64,000 bases of DNA from Plantago ovata. Its lineage: Eukaryota; Streptophyta; Magnoliopsida; Lamiales; Plantaginaceae. The notes below the pieces were generated by a model. It worked only from the letters and a program-made list of their open reading frames with translations. It was not told the DNA's origin and did no database searches. Where the stretch lies: NCBI GenBank assembly GCA_028274465.1, contig CM051455.1, forward strand, positions 103,290,942-103,354,941, written 5' to 3'. A program made the position numbers and the translations under genes. Shown one piece after another: positions 21,877 through 32,525 of this stretch; position 1 is the first letter of the stretch; each line of letters opens with the position of its first letter.

Positions 21877-23669
21877 AGGTTCATCTCGGATGTAGGGGTG
21901 TGAATGAACCAGATGAGACTAGTATGCGTAGAGGTTATACTTGTTGGAGCAAGTGTGAGCCTATCCCACGACCACGGAACGGATTGTTGGACAATCGAGA
22001 AACGTTCCCATAACTGCGCATAGTTGTTCGAAGAAGGATTATCGAACAATGGAAGTACCCACCGGACACTCCCATCGATGTATACTCTACACCGAAGTGT
22101 CTATGGGAACCGGTAAGTTGTCGAAGTGATGTCAGTCGTCCTTTGGACTTACAGGACTTTATCATCTCATTCCTTGCCCCATATCCTTGGTGGACCCGTC
22201 GATGTCAGCTCTGAATAAGCAGTTGACCTAACACACGATCCAGGATTATGGCTACATAAAAATGGGGATGATAAGTGTTTCTGTGAAGGATTCATCTCTC
22301 ATGTGTAGCACAAGAGAGTACTGCTCATAGTCTTCATAGTTGTGTTGGTAAAGTCACTGGCCAGTGCATCGATATATTATGATGGTCATAAGTATATCTT
22401 AGTAACCAAGCAACTCCCTGAGACGCCCATGGATGTATTATTGGGATAGACACATCATCGATCCTAGATGCATTCTAGTCAGTCAGATGAAGGGGCGTTA
22501 CCATCGCAGCGTTGAGCGCAACAGACTTCGCAACGAAAGGGTTTGCTTTGAGAAACCTCTCAAACGTCCTCATGTATTAATATTGCAAATGGAACTGTCT
22601 AGGAATTCCATTTTGCCTAGTCTAGGACTTGCTTAATACAATGAGGCCCTATGGGTCACACTATGTGGTGATTCAGCTTATCAGAATATCCTTGAAGATG
22701 GAATGGCAATTAATTTGGAATTAATTGTGACTGAAGAATTATAATTGATTTGGAATTAATTATAATATTGAGTGGCTCAATTAATGATTTGGAATTATTA
22801 ATTGAATTGGCTAATTAATTGTATTTTATGTAAATACAATTAAAAGATTATATTTTGGAAATATAATAGAGGTTTTATTTGAAAAGATATGTTAATTTAG
22901 AATTAACATATGCACATGGGAAAAATCTACTTGGAGTTTGAATTGCCTTAGAACTATAAGTGGGTCCCAAAATCGGGACCCACCTATTACCCCTGGTAGA
23001 GCGCGCGCGCACGCCTAGATGGGATAGGGGAAGGAGTTCGACTCCTTCCCCTATTAGAAGTCCAAGGTATAAGTTAGATTTTCCTGATTGAGTTTTAATT
23101 TGATTGGGAATGAATCTAGACTTGATATTGGTTTCGTAGTGCGATAAGAATTAGATTCTTATTCCTTTACGAAGTCTAATTGCTTATGCTTTAGGTTTCT
23201 ATTGACTACTATATAGTAGACTATTAGAGAGATTTTTCATAATTCTGAACAATCAATTCTTAGAAAATTATTCTATCCAGTTTTCTTAGAGAAAATAAAA
23301 GCTCTCCCCTCCTCTATAAGCCACACGCGCGCGCCACCTTGCCGGAGGAATCGCCGCCCTGTCTTCTTGGTCACACAAAGAATATCCTAGCATTCTTTCG
23401 ATAGGCTGTTCATCCGTGGATACCAAGGTTGAGGTTCTAGGAGCTGGAAACTAACTCTTATTGTCTTGCAGATATCTTCGAGTTCGACGAAGGAGAAGAT
23501 ACACCGAATTATTACGAAGACGTGGAAGCTGCTTTGGAAGTAAGGTTAGTCTTCTAATTGACGTGTTTATATATATACGACATATACATAATTAATTAAC
23601 CTGTATGTTAAGAAAATTTTGAAATTCCGCTGCGTACCCTAGGGGTAACTCTGACCGTATTTTCTTACA

Positions 23670-24741
23670 GTGGTGTGGGGCGCACCGCCTCCCACCCGGG
23701 GCGGTCCGTCCCACAGTGCCAGAAACATGAAAAACGGGAGTTCACTCCCTTCTCCCTCATTCTTCATCCCTTCTCTTCCTCTTACTCGCAAAAATCAAAA
23801 AAATCCCAAAATTCTTCACTCTTCCATAATTCTTTCAATTCTCCACCAAATTTTGTGTTCTTTAGCTTGAATCGAAGCCCATTACGTACTCTTCATCTTC
23901 ATCCGAACAAATCTCTTCATACTTCATCCGATTTGTAGATCTGAGGTAACCCCTCAAGAGCCCTAATTTTCTAAATTGGGGGTTTCTTGATTTTTGCTTC
24001 AATTGAGCTTATATGATGTATGGGTTACTTGTTTGTGTGTTTATTACATGATTTCTCTATCAATTGCATGCTTAATTTCGTTGAGATGGTTGAATTGGGG
24101 CTTTTGCTCAATTAGGATTCCTAAGTCTTGATTGCATTTTTTTAATTCGGTCATGCCTTATTAAATTGGAGCAAATTGATATGATGACTATAGATTATTG
24201 GGTAGAACACTTGATTGGGTAGGTTGTGAGTTTTTTTGGTGATTTTCGATACTATGGTGTGCATGTTGCCTTATGAATTTGAGGTTATTCGTTGTCTAGC
24301 ATGAGCTTTGATTATGATATAGTACATGATTGAGATAAATTTCATGATTGATCTTAGCATAGGTGGCTAGACTAGAGCATGGGGTGAGGGAGTAGAGTTG
24401 GTCGAAGTTGACACTCGATTATTTGCACACATTACATTTGCATTAGCATATCATTTTTGTTGAGTACAATATACTAATTGCTGCGTTTCAGGTACAATGG
24501 TTCGTGATAAGAAGAAAGCAGGGTCATCCAATAGCAAGAAGGGAAAGGGAGCAGCCTCGAGCTCCAGAGCCAGCGAAGCCTATGAACCATCGCTCCAAGC
24601 GATCTCCATTCGACTGGACCTTGAGGAGGAAGATGCCTCAATTAAGCCCCGCTCCATAGTCCGTGACCGCAAAATACAAATCCCAGCAAGCTATGCTAAC
24701 ACACCGGCGTGCCGAATACTCTATAGCTTGGAGGGGAGTGG
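23670..24741 (+). pseudogene. E3 continuation: ORF2 leader, intron and truncated ORF2
   Basis: Starts with a GC palindrome (GGGGCGCACCGCC), then a pyrimidine-rich leader like that of E4. A probable intron spans 23946-24491 (GAG/GTAAC donor, GCGTTTCAG acceptor). ORF2 begins at ATG 24497 (MVRDKKKAGSSNSKKGKGAA) and aligns with the first 80 or so residues of E4 ORF2, then is cut at 24742 by an inserted LTR. I assign this to E3 because its upstream part at 15300 matches E4-type elements. Confidence 0.68.
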
Positions 24742-24987
24742 TGATAGTGTTTTTTACACTATCATTCGAGTCTTTTTTCACCAATTTAGCTATCCTCTTG
24801 CATGCATTTTTGTGCATTTTGTTAGAATAGTGTCACGTTTCCATTTCTTTTGTTCTTTTCAGGTTTTAGGTGGAAATCGCATTTTTGGATGTAATTCATG
24901 GCGAAACGATGATGTTTTGGTGCAACGAGATCACCCGTGGTGTGTCAAGGAGTACCGAGACGAGTTTCAAGGCCAAGAGATCAAGTT
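24742..24987 (+). repeat. B-type LTR, 5' fragment only
   Basis: Begins TGATAGTGTTTTTTACAC and follows the E6/E2 LTR for about 246 bp up to GAGATCAAGTT, then breaks into unrelated sequence. It has no PBS or 3' end. It is the same junction as the E6 LTR after the E3-like flank at 44.5 kb, apart from a deletion there. Confidence 0.78.
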
Positions 24988-25085
24988 ATGGGGATGCAAT
25001 TGATTCTATGATTAATTCGATTTTCAAAAGTTTTGTTTTTATATAAATTTAGAATTTATATTTTTCAAAAAAAAAAATTATATAT

Positions 25086-25152
<67 letters not shown>

Positions 25153-25251
25153 CGACCGGGCCGCCTGCGCGACGGCCGCCTGCGAGACGCAAGCGCCCCG
25201 CGCCCGCAGGCGCCGGGCGCCCGCGGCCGTAGGCACGGTAGGTCCGTCCCA

Positions 25252-25345
<94 letters not shown>

Positions 25346-26042
25346 CGGGTTGGACCCAAAATCGAATTTTGAAAATTTTGAGGATTGAATTTTTATATTT
25401 GAATATAAATATGATTTAATTGTAATTGTTTTAACTAGAGGGGTTAAATTTAATTAATATAAAGTTAAAGGGCTTATTTGTAATTTATCAATTTATTGTT
25501 TATTGCAAATTAGTCCTTCTACTTTTGAATTTTAGATTTAACACCTCCAAGGTTTCAAAAATTACAATTAAGTCCTTCGAGTTTTTAAAAATTGCTACTT
25601 GGTCAATAGTATTTTGATTTTTCGATTGTCCAAATTTTCAATTATTTCATAGAGATTATAAGTATGGGATTATAATTTTCATAATGAAATTATGAAGTCA
25701 TTTGGCATCCGCATAGGCTACTACTTGTTTTGTTTGCTCGATATGCTATTGTTTGACAATGCATGTTTAAATACCAAGTATTTTACTTTCCGTTCGACCG
25801 CTATGCATGCGAGGGTAGGCGGCGCCCTCTTATATGTCGGACCGCATATTTTATGTATGGGTAGGCGACACCCATTATGTGCTTAACCGCGTTTAGAACT
25901 AGAATGGATAGGCGGCATCCATTACGTGTAGACCGCTCATGCATGATGGGTAGGCGGCGCCCTTATTTGTTTGTAGATGACTGATAACAACCCTTAAGCG
26001 ACAAGCCCCAACCAATATAAGTACATAAATATATATATGTAT
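24988..26042 (+). other. Unassigned AT-rich sequence with a GC island
   Basis: No credible coding region. It contains (TA)n at 25079-25149 and 25251-25342 around a GC-rich island, then AT-rich sequence with TTAGTCCTTC- and TTAAGTCCTTCG-like stretches reminiscent of plant LTRs, and four diverged GGTAGGCGGCGCCC/GATAGGCGGCATCC blocks (about 25815-25955). It may be a fragment of another LTR element. E4 inserted at its right end. Confidence 0.45.
25079..25342. repeat. (TA)n tracts flanking a 98-bp GC-rich island
   Basis: Two long TA dinucleotide tracts surround 25153-25250, which is rich in CG and in GCCCGCAGGCGCCGGGCG-type self-complementary sequence. Both tracts end in TATATTTTCG followed by a different base run, so the island plus second tract could be a duplication or insertion. 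Tract lengths may be unreliable in the assembly. Confidence 0.7.
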
Positions 26043-26047
26043 GTATT

Positions 26048-27317
26048 TGATGAATGTGTATTTTACACTTTCATTCGAGTCTTTTTTACCTAATTTAGCT
26101 ATCCTCTATGTTAATTTAGCTATATTTTAGTACATTTTATTAGAATAGTGTCACGTTTCCTTTTAGATTTTATTTTACAGGTTTTGGTTGAAATTCGGAG
26201 ATTTACGAGCAATTATATTAAAGTCTACAAGGAATTGGTGTTCCAGAAGCATATTTGGAGTATCTGAAGGTTTCCGGATGGATTTGGAGTCTAGGGGCCG
26301 AATCTGGAGGTTAGAAGGCCATTATAAGTCTAAAACCGAGTCCGAAAAGGTGAAGAAATCCAAATCCGCGTCGAAAAACACGGAAATTCCGCGAAATACT
26401 GGGGGCCGAACCGCCCCAGCTCTAGGGCGAACCGCCCCACAAGTTTTTCGGGCCTATATATAGTTGCGAGTTTTCTCTCCGAAAATCATATCTTTCCAAG
26501 CCTTCTTTCTCACCTCTCTCTATAGTTTTAGGTAGGAACTTCCTGGGGCCTGTCCTGGGAGTTCCGTAGCTTAGGGGATACTTTTTCATAGCAGATTGGA
26601 GCGCGTAGGATCACAATCATCCGGAGATTGACAGCCTTCGGTAACTTTGTATCTTACAACTTTTATCTACTTATTTTATATATTCTTTCAATATGTTTTC
26701 TTCTATGATTGCTATTGATTGCATGCACATTATGAGTAGCTAAATTTATCGTTGGTGGTAGTATGTGAATTCTTAGCGAGGGAAGATAATCATGCTAATG
26801 GCTATATCGCGCATTATACTCCGTGTCATTGCTTTATTTCGTTGATGAGTTGAACACCAAAATTCTCGTATGTTGTATTGATCATTATGAACACTAGGAC
26901 ACTTGTCGGCCAATCAGACTTAATTATCTTCGTAGTGTTGAATGATTACGAAAAACAATAGGACGTTAGTTGTTGACAGGTCAGACCCATACTATCTTCG
27001 TAGTGCACAATACTTACAACACGACCCAAGATTCATTCAAAGATCTCCATGCAAGACCGAGGAATTTATGCATGATTATCGACCCATTATGTTAAGAAGG
27101 ACCATACTATCACCAACCTCCATTATCTGCTTGAAAACCCCCTATTGCTTTTTATTTGCTGTTTTATATTTTCTTATTAAATAGATAAAACTAGTTATAG
27201 TCCTGAGAGAACGACACTCGAGTCATTCTGCTGCTACACTACGGTTTTCGTTGTAGTTGTGGATTGCCTTTGGCTAAATTACAAATTTATTTGATTGAAC
27301 CCTGACAACGTTCATCA
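26048..27317 (+). repeat. E4 5' LTR (C-type), 1270 bp
   Basis: Runs from TGATGAATGTGTATTTTAC to CGTTCATCA. GGGGCCGAACCGCCCC-type palindromes at 26399-26440 precede a TATA box (CCTATATATAG, 26453-26463). Confidence 0.92.
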
Positions 27318-27320
27318 AAT

Positions 27321-27338
27321 TGGCGCCGTTGCCGGGGA
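27321..27338 (+). other. E4 primer-binding site (tRNA-Asp type)
   Basis: TGGCGCCGTTGCCGGGGA three bases after the LTR end. Confidence 0.92.
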
Positions 27339-27479
27339 CTATACTCCTTTTTTCTATTTAATTTGTTTTTATTTACAGCTTTAGATTCCTATTTCTTTTA
27401 GTTTTAGTTTTCCTTTTTAATCCCTCTCTGTTTTCCTATTTGTTTTTAATCACTTTACCTAGTTTGTCAAAGATTGTGT

Positions 27480-29579
27480 ATGCCGCATACACGTTCTACA
27501 GGAATACCGCTTGTTGATTCAATTGCTGAGATCGATAGAGTCTACCACCAAAGAAGGCGACTCCTTTTCAAGGAAATCGACGGAATGGCAGAAGCTAGAC
27601 CACTGAAGGCATGGGTACAACCCACCAAGGATCGTATGAGGGGACCGGCGATTGTTCTTTCGCCCGCAACCCGAGATCTGGAAATCAAGAACCACGCATT
27701 CCAACAACTTTCGAGGTTCTATGGCTTATCAAGGGAAGATGTGATGGGGTACTTGAACGATATCGATGATTTCGTCAACCAACTCCCACGACCCGGAGCT
27801 GACATAACAACGGATGAGTTAAGGATGAAGGTTTTTGCAATGGGACTTGGCGACAGAGCCAAGTCATGGCTAAGTTCTGTACCAGCCGGCTCGCTGGACA
27901 CATGGGAAAAGGTTTTTTCAGCTTTCATGGAAAAATACTTCCCACACACTCTGACTACCGCGCTCAAGGCGCAAATCACTGGATTCAAGCAGGACTATGA
28001 TGAGACCATCTACACCGCGTTCGAGAGGTTCCAAGATCTCACGAACAAGTGCCCTCACCATGGTTTTGAACTCTCCGACCTAGTCCAACACTTCTACAAT
28101 GGACTAACCTTCGAGAACCAACAAGTGGTGGATTTCCAATGCCGAGGCAATATTTGAGAGGAAACCGCAGAAGCCGTCTGGGCAGTTTTCGAAAGGCTTG
28201 CTAAGGGATCGCAGTTCAAGGACCCAAGAGCAATGGTTAGGAGACGTGGACCCGAAGCTCCACCGACTCAAGAAGCCCCTATGTACAGGGGGAATGGGGA
28301 TCAATTCGAGTGCTTTACCAACGAATTGAAGCAAGTCCTCAAGGGCGCCACCGGAACAACTGTTTCGAACGAAGTATGCCGAATATGCAAAAACTATGGT
28401 CATGGAGCTCATATGTGTAGATCGGAGTTGGCATACCAAGATGGCAACTGGGCTCGAGGAGGAGAAGAAGAAGCCTTCGCTACGGAGTTTGGTACTCAAG
28501 AAGTTAGCTACAGACAAGGCGATAGGAATCCTCGAGGTGGATTTTGGAGAAGAGGATACCGTAAGAATCAAGGATATGCACCGGCTAACCAAACTTATGG
28601 ACCTAACCAAGACCGTAGAAGGCTGAACTATGGTAATGATCACTGCGAAAACCTCTCTCCGAAAGAGCCACCGAAGTCGAAGACGGCTCTACTGATGGAG
28701 AACTTGCAGAAGATGGTCGATCACACACAAAGTTTTCTCAAACGGTATGAAGAGGATTCCGAGAAGACTAGGGCAAGGCTCGATAGATTGGAAGAGAGCA
28801 CTAGGCTTGCCCATCAAAAGATGCAAGAGTTGATCGACCGAGGAGCAAGTAGGGAACAAGGCAAACTCCCTAGCAACACTGAGAAGTCATTATCCATTAA
28901 CTTAGTGGGTGATCTACCTGTTGAAATCACCATCAAGAAGGTTACTAAGTGCGAGAGTTGCAAGAGGGACCTACCTCCACAAGACGAAGAAGAAGGAAAG
29001 TACCTTGGTACCAACAAGAGTGACGAGGAGCAAGAGGATTCCGAGCCACTCCCTCAAAGTTTCGATATTAAGGTCGGGATTGGGGAGCTCGAAGATGTCC
29101 GAGCCACACTGGACACAGGATCCTACTCTAATGTGCTCCCATTGAACGTTTTCGAGAAGAGTAACCTTGGAGAACTAACTGTGCATAAGGCTATTGTGCA
29201 ACTGGCGGATGGATCCCTTGTGAAACCCGAAGGCGTTGTGAAGAATGTATTAGTCAAAATTGGTGAAGCTTCTGTCCACACCGATTTTGTAATTATGCCA
29301 GCATCAGCACCAGGAACGGGGGACGTCATACTCCTAGGACGAACATTCTTGACCAAAATACGCTCAGTGATGGACATCTACCGAAGGACTTGCACTATCG
29401 AAGTGGATGGCAAGCAACACGTGTTGCAAGCCATAACTGATCCGCCTGATCCACCCGATACTTCTATCACTATTGATTACAGTGGTCTTAACGTCTATGT
29501 TCACTCTTATTCAAAGGATCAAAGCACGGGAAGGAGAGTAATGACGGGGAAGTCTAGTACCCACAGAAGGAAAAGATAG
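27480..29579 (+). pseudogene. gag-pro: E4 gag-protease polyprotein, one in-frame TGA
   Basis: 699 codons from ATG 27480 (MPHTRSTGIPLVDS) to TAG 29577-29579, open except for TGA at 28155-28157 (codon 226), where relatives have TGG; this is a single G-to-A change. Gag domain about residues 40-235; CCHC knuckle CRICKNYGHGAHMC at 300-313; a basic Gly/Asn/Arg-rich stretch; coiled coil at about 405-465; GKLPSNTE linker; retropepsin-like domain with DTGSYSNVLP at about 545, and a VILLGRTF segment in the place of the second protease loop. Gag assembles the particle and the protease would process it. The single stop makes this the best-preserved gag here. Confidence 0.9.
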
Positions 29580-30747
29580 GCGAAGACAGGGGTCGAGTCA
29601 GAGACCTTAAACAATGGCGCTATCCGGGAGGCAACCCGGGATTTTTATCGCTTTCTTTACCGCTTTTTGCATGCATTCATACTTGAACTATTTGCTTCTC
29701 ATATGTGAATTTGTTTAGTTCTGTGTCGTATGTGCTTATGTTTTGTTCGAGTGCGATTTTTCGAGTGATTTTCGAGGAAAATGATTTTTCGGGGACTTAA
29801 AACTTTTTCGGGGACTAAAAACCACTTTTTTATATCAAAAAAACGTTCGTCTCCCACCTAAAAGTGGGGGGCGAATCGCCCCATGACCAGAGCGCGCGCG
29901 CGCGCTCTTGGCGTGCGGGGCGGTTCGCCCCGCACGGGGGCGGTCCGCCCCAGGTGTGGGGCGAACCGCCCCACACCTCCAGAGAGTTAAAATCGGGGGT
30001 TTCTTCCCCAAACCCCCATTTTTCTCCATTTTCATCCTTCAAACTCCAAAATTTCCTCCATATTCAAAATATCTTCAAATCTTCATAACTTCCTCATCTC
30101 TCCATCATTTTGTGTGTTCTTTAGCTTCATTCGAAGCTCGTAACGTGCTCTATCATTCTCTCCGAACAAATTTCTTCCTAGCTCATTCAATTTCCGGATT
30201 TGAGGTATTTGTCACATGAACCCTAATTTTTACAATTTGGGGATTTTTTGATTTATGCTTCAATTAGGTTTGTATGATGGATGGGTTGATGATTTATGTG
30301 TTTAGATTCATTATTCATTGTCAATTGCATGTTCAATTAGGCTTGGTTTGGCGATTTGAGATTTTGCTAATTGGATGATATATGTCTTGTTAGGAATTGT
30401 CTCTCTTGCTTTAATTCCTTGTTTAAACATGTATTTAATGACATGAAGTTGATGAATGTATTGATAGAATGCATGATGGTTGAGATTGAGGATTTATGCT
30501 AGAAATTGATTTTTATGATATGGATGGAACCTTGTGATTCAAGGCATATGTTGTTAGCAAAAGCATAATGTGATATGTTATTGTAGTAGGTACATTGATA
30601 TGTTACGTAATGAATTAGCTAGACTAGGCTATGGGTTCTTGAGGAGTTCGATTTTTGAAATTTTTACTCGTTTGTTCGCTCGTTTGTTTACATAAGCATA
30701 GGTCTGTTTTGCGTCATACAAGATACTAATTGCTGTTTGTAGGAATC
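29580..30747 (+). promoter_or_regulatory. E4 post-gag region: stem-loop, GC palindromes, ORF2 leader
   Basis: Starts with the stem-loop CCGGGAGGCAACCCGG (29624-29639). GC palindromes at 29865-29978 include GGGGCGAATCGCCCC, GGGGCGGTTCGCCCC and GGGGCGAACCGCCCC, the same spelling as in the E4 LTRs. A CT-rich leader (about 30000-30200) leads to a probable intron. It may hold a second transcription start for ORF2, which is inference. Confidence 0.6.
30205..30742 (+). other. Probable leader intron before ORF2 (E4)
   Basis: Donor GAG/GTATTTG at 30205 and acceptor CTGTTTGTAG ending at 30742 bound 538 bp of T-rich sequence, with ATG 30748 just downstream. The E3 copy has GT..AG at the same places and 546 bp (23946-24491). 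Length, boundaries and base composition all fit a plant 5'-UTR intron. Confidence 0.6.
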
Positions 30748-32052
30748 ATGACACCAAGGACAAGGAGAGCCGGCTCTAGCAAAAAGGGGAAGGGAGTGGC
30801 ATCAAGCTCCCAACCATCTCACGACTTGTACGAGTTGTCTGCCGCTGCCATAGGGGTGCGACAACGGTTAGAGGAGGAGATGGCCGACGGAGGAAGGTCT
30901 ATCATTCCCGACAAGAGGATTGACATTCCTGAGTCTGCAGCGAATAGAGCGGGGTATAGGACACTTTCAAGTTTGGGGTCACAGAGGAATTGGGCATGGT
31001 ACAGTTCCGACAGGTCCAAAGGCTACGACAAGAGCCTCCTTCGAGATTTCTACACCGGGTATACGGATTTGGACGAGAAGAATGGGGTGTTAGTCCGAGG
31101 CCTAATTATACAATGGAGCCCAGAGCACATTTCTTCCTTCATCCACTTCGGGAACTTGGAATTCACAGAGAGCGCACACGCTTACTTGTATTCGAGGACC
31201 GCTAGTGGGATAGGGAGAGACATTACTGATGTGATCTGCAACAGGGGGTACAGATATCCGGGAGTTGGGGGAGCACCTGGACGGATCGGCTATGGCGACC
31301 TTAGCATCGAAGCTAAGGTGATGATGAAATTTTGCATCTCCGACTTGATCCCAAGGAAGAATGACACTTGGATTCAGCCATACTACGCCGAGCTCCTCTA
31401 CTGCCTCATTGACGGACATCAGGTCGACATAGGGCACATTATGTATGAGGAGTATGAGCGCCACTGGGAGAAGAAGAGGAAGCCTTTCATCTTCCCGAGC
31501 TTCATCACAGCTTACTGCAAATATCATGGGGTAGACGATATTGATGAGGGGGATTGCGAGGTCGCTGCCCTTTCACCCTCGACCATTGAGGTACAGCTCA
31601 ACAGGTATCCGTTGAGGAACCCCACTGCAGCTGCTGCTGATGTAGGAGGGCCAGCCCAGCCGAATGATTCCGATCATGAGGATGCTATGGAGGTCGATGT
31701 TGGTGAAGCCCCGATTCCAGATATTCCATTTGTCCATCATGCACCGCATGCACCAGATGGAGCACCACAGGGGTCTGGAGGATTTGACTTCTCCGAATTC
31801 CGGACCTACCTCGACAGCCGTTTCGACAGGATTGATGCCAACAACGCGGCCATGCGACAGGACATCAACAGGCACATTGTCCAGCACAACCGCGATTGGG
31901 AGATATTCGAGGAGCACCGCCGAGAGTGTAGGCAGCACATGTGGGAGCAGCAACAGCTGATCCAGCAACAGCAGGAAGCTCTACGACAGTCCAATGAGCT
32001 CATGAATGACATGTGGAGTGACTTTTATGGGGACTACCATCCCGGTGACTAG
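30748..32052 (+). CDS. E4 ORF2: accessory plant-transposon protein, intact
   Basis: 434 codons from ATG 30748 (MTPRTRRAGSSKKGKG) to TAG; upstream frame is open but inside the proposed intron. The N terminus is basic and Ser-rich. About residues 80-265 form a globular region with RDFYTGYTDLDEKNGVLVRG, IIQWSPEHISSFI and paired Trp/Tyr motifs, which I associate with the Pfam-type 'putative plant transposon protein' domain found in ORFs of Athila/Tat and Sirevirus elements (recognition by pattern, no search run). The C terminus (about 345-430) is Gln-rich with a likely coiled coil. Function unknown. It is fully open in an element whose gag has a stop. Confidence 0.75.
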   Translation: MTPRTRRAGSSKKGKGVASSSQPSHDLYELSAAAIGVRQRLEEEMADGGRSIIPDKRIDIPESAANRAGYRTLSSLGSQRNWAWYSSDRSKGYDKSLLRDFYTGYTDLDEKNGVLVRGLIIQWSPEHISSFIHFGNLEFTESAHAYLYSRTASGIGRDITDVICNRGYRYPGVGGAPGRIGYGDLSIEAKVMMKFCISDLIPRKNDTWIQPYYAELLYCLIDGHQVDIGHIMYEEYERHWEKKRKPFIFPSFITAYCKYHGVDDIDEGDCEVAALSPSTIEVQLNRYPLRNPTAAAADVGGPAQPNDSDHEDAMEVDVGEAPIPDIPFVHHAPHAPDGAPQGSGGFDFSEFRTYLDSRFDRIDANNAAMRQDINRHIVQHNRDWEIFEEHRRECRQHMWEQQQLIQQQQEALRQSNELMNDMWSDFYGDYHPGD

Positions 32053-32525
32053 TCCTTCCACTTGTCCACTCTCAGCCGACCGAGGCCAAACCCTTCGGTA
32101 ACATCTAGTATCACTTCTTATTACTCATTCTCTTTTGCTAGGGGCTAGCTTAAGAATCGTAAGGGGGATGGGATGTGAACCATGATGTTAAGTTTTGTTT
32201 GGTTTTGTGTCAATTAGTATCTTGTTCTTTGTTTGCATTTGCACGTTTACTGCTTTCTTAGATTTTTTAGGTTGCATTCATCCTAGGATAGTTTTTGCAT
32301 GTTTTTATATGGAGTTTATTGCCGAATTCTTTGAGCTTTTTTATTGGGTAGATCAACTAGCTATGCCATTAATCGTATGCTTCATCTCTATGAATTTGTT
32401 TGAAGTTTATCTCCCTTAGCTTGTCACATTTATGTATTGCCCTTAGTTGAGCTAGGTAGTCTCGACATCACTTAGTGGTGTTTTCTCTACTGCGGTTCAC
32501 GAAGGCCTTTATAATAGGATGATGC

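Larger units (their letters stand above)
15595..23669 (+). mobile_element. Copia-type solo LTR, split by element D
   Basis: Starts TGATAGTGTATATGTCC and ends TATTTTCTTACA; without D it is about 2070 bp. It matches the 3' LTR at 41656-43765 and the minus-strand solo LTR at 32526-34604. What follows is not a PBS but E3-like sequence, so it is not acting as the 5' LTR of the Copia element at 37 kb. I see no TSD (flanks ATAGT and GTGGT). Confidence 0.8.

Noticed and set aside
22433..22636. A 67-codon ORF (MYYWDRHIIDPR...) that recurs at 42527 and, on the minus strand, at 33772
   Set aside because: All three lie at the same place in copies of one Copia LTR. They are conserved because the LTR was copied; there is no known protein and no other coding sign.
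15595..23669. This LTR as the 5' LTR of the Copia element at 37 kb
   Set aside because: It is followed by E3-like sequence and not by a tRNA-Met PBS, and no matching TSD pair was found.
25033..25419. ORF of 128 codons rich in Tyr-Ile
   Set aside because: It is a translation of (TA)n and of the GC island, not a gene.
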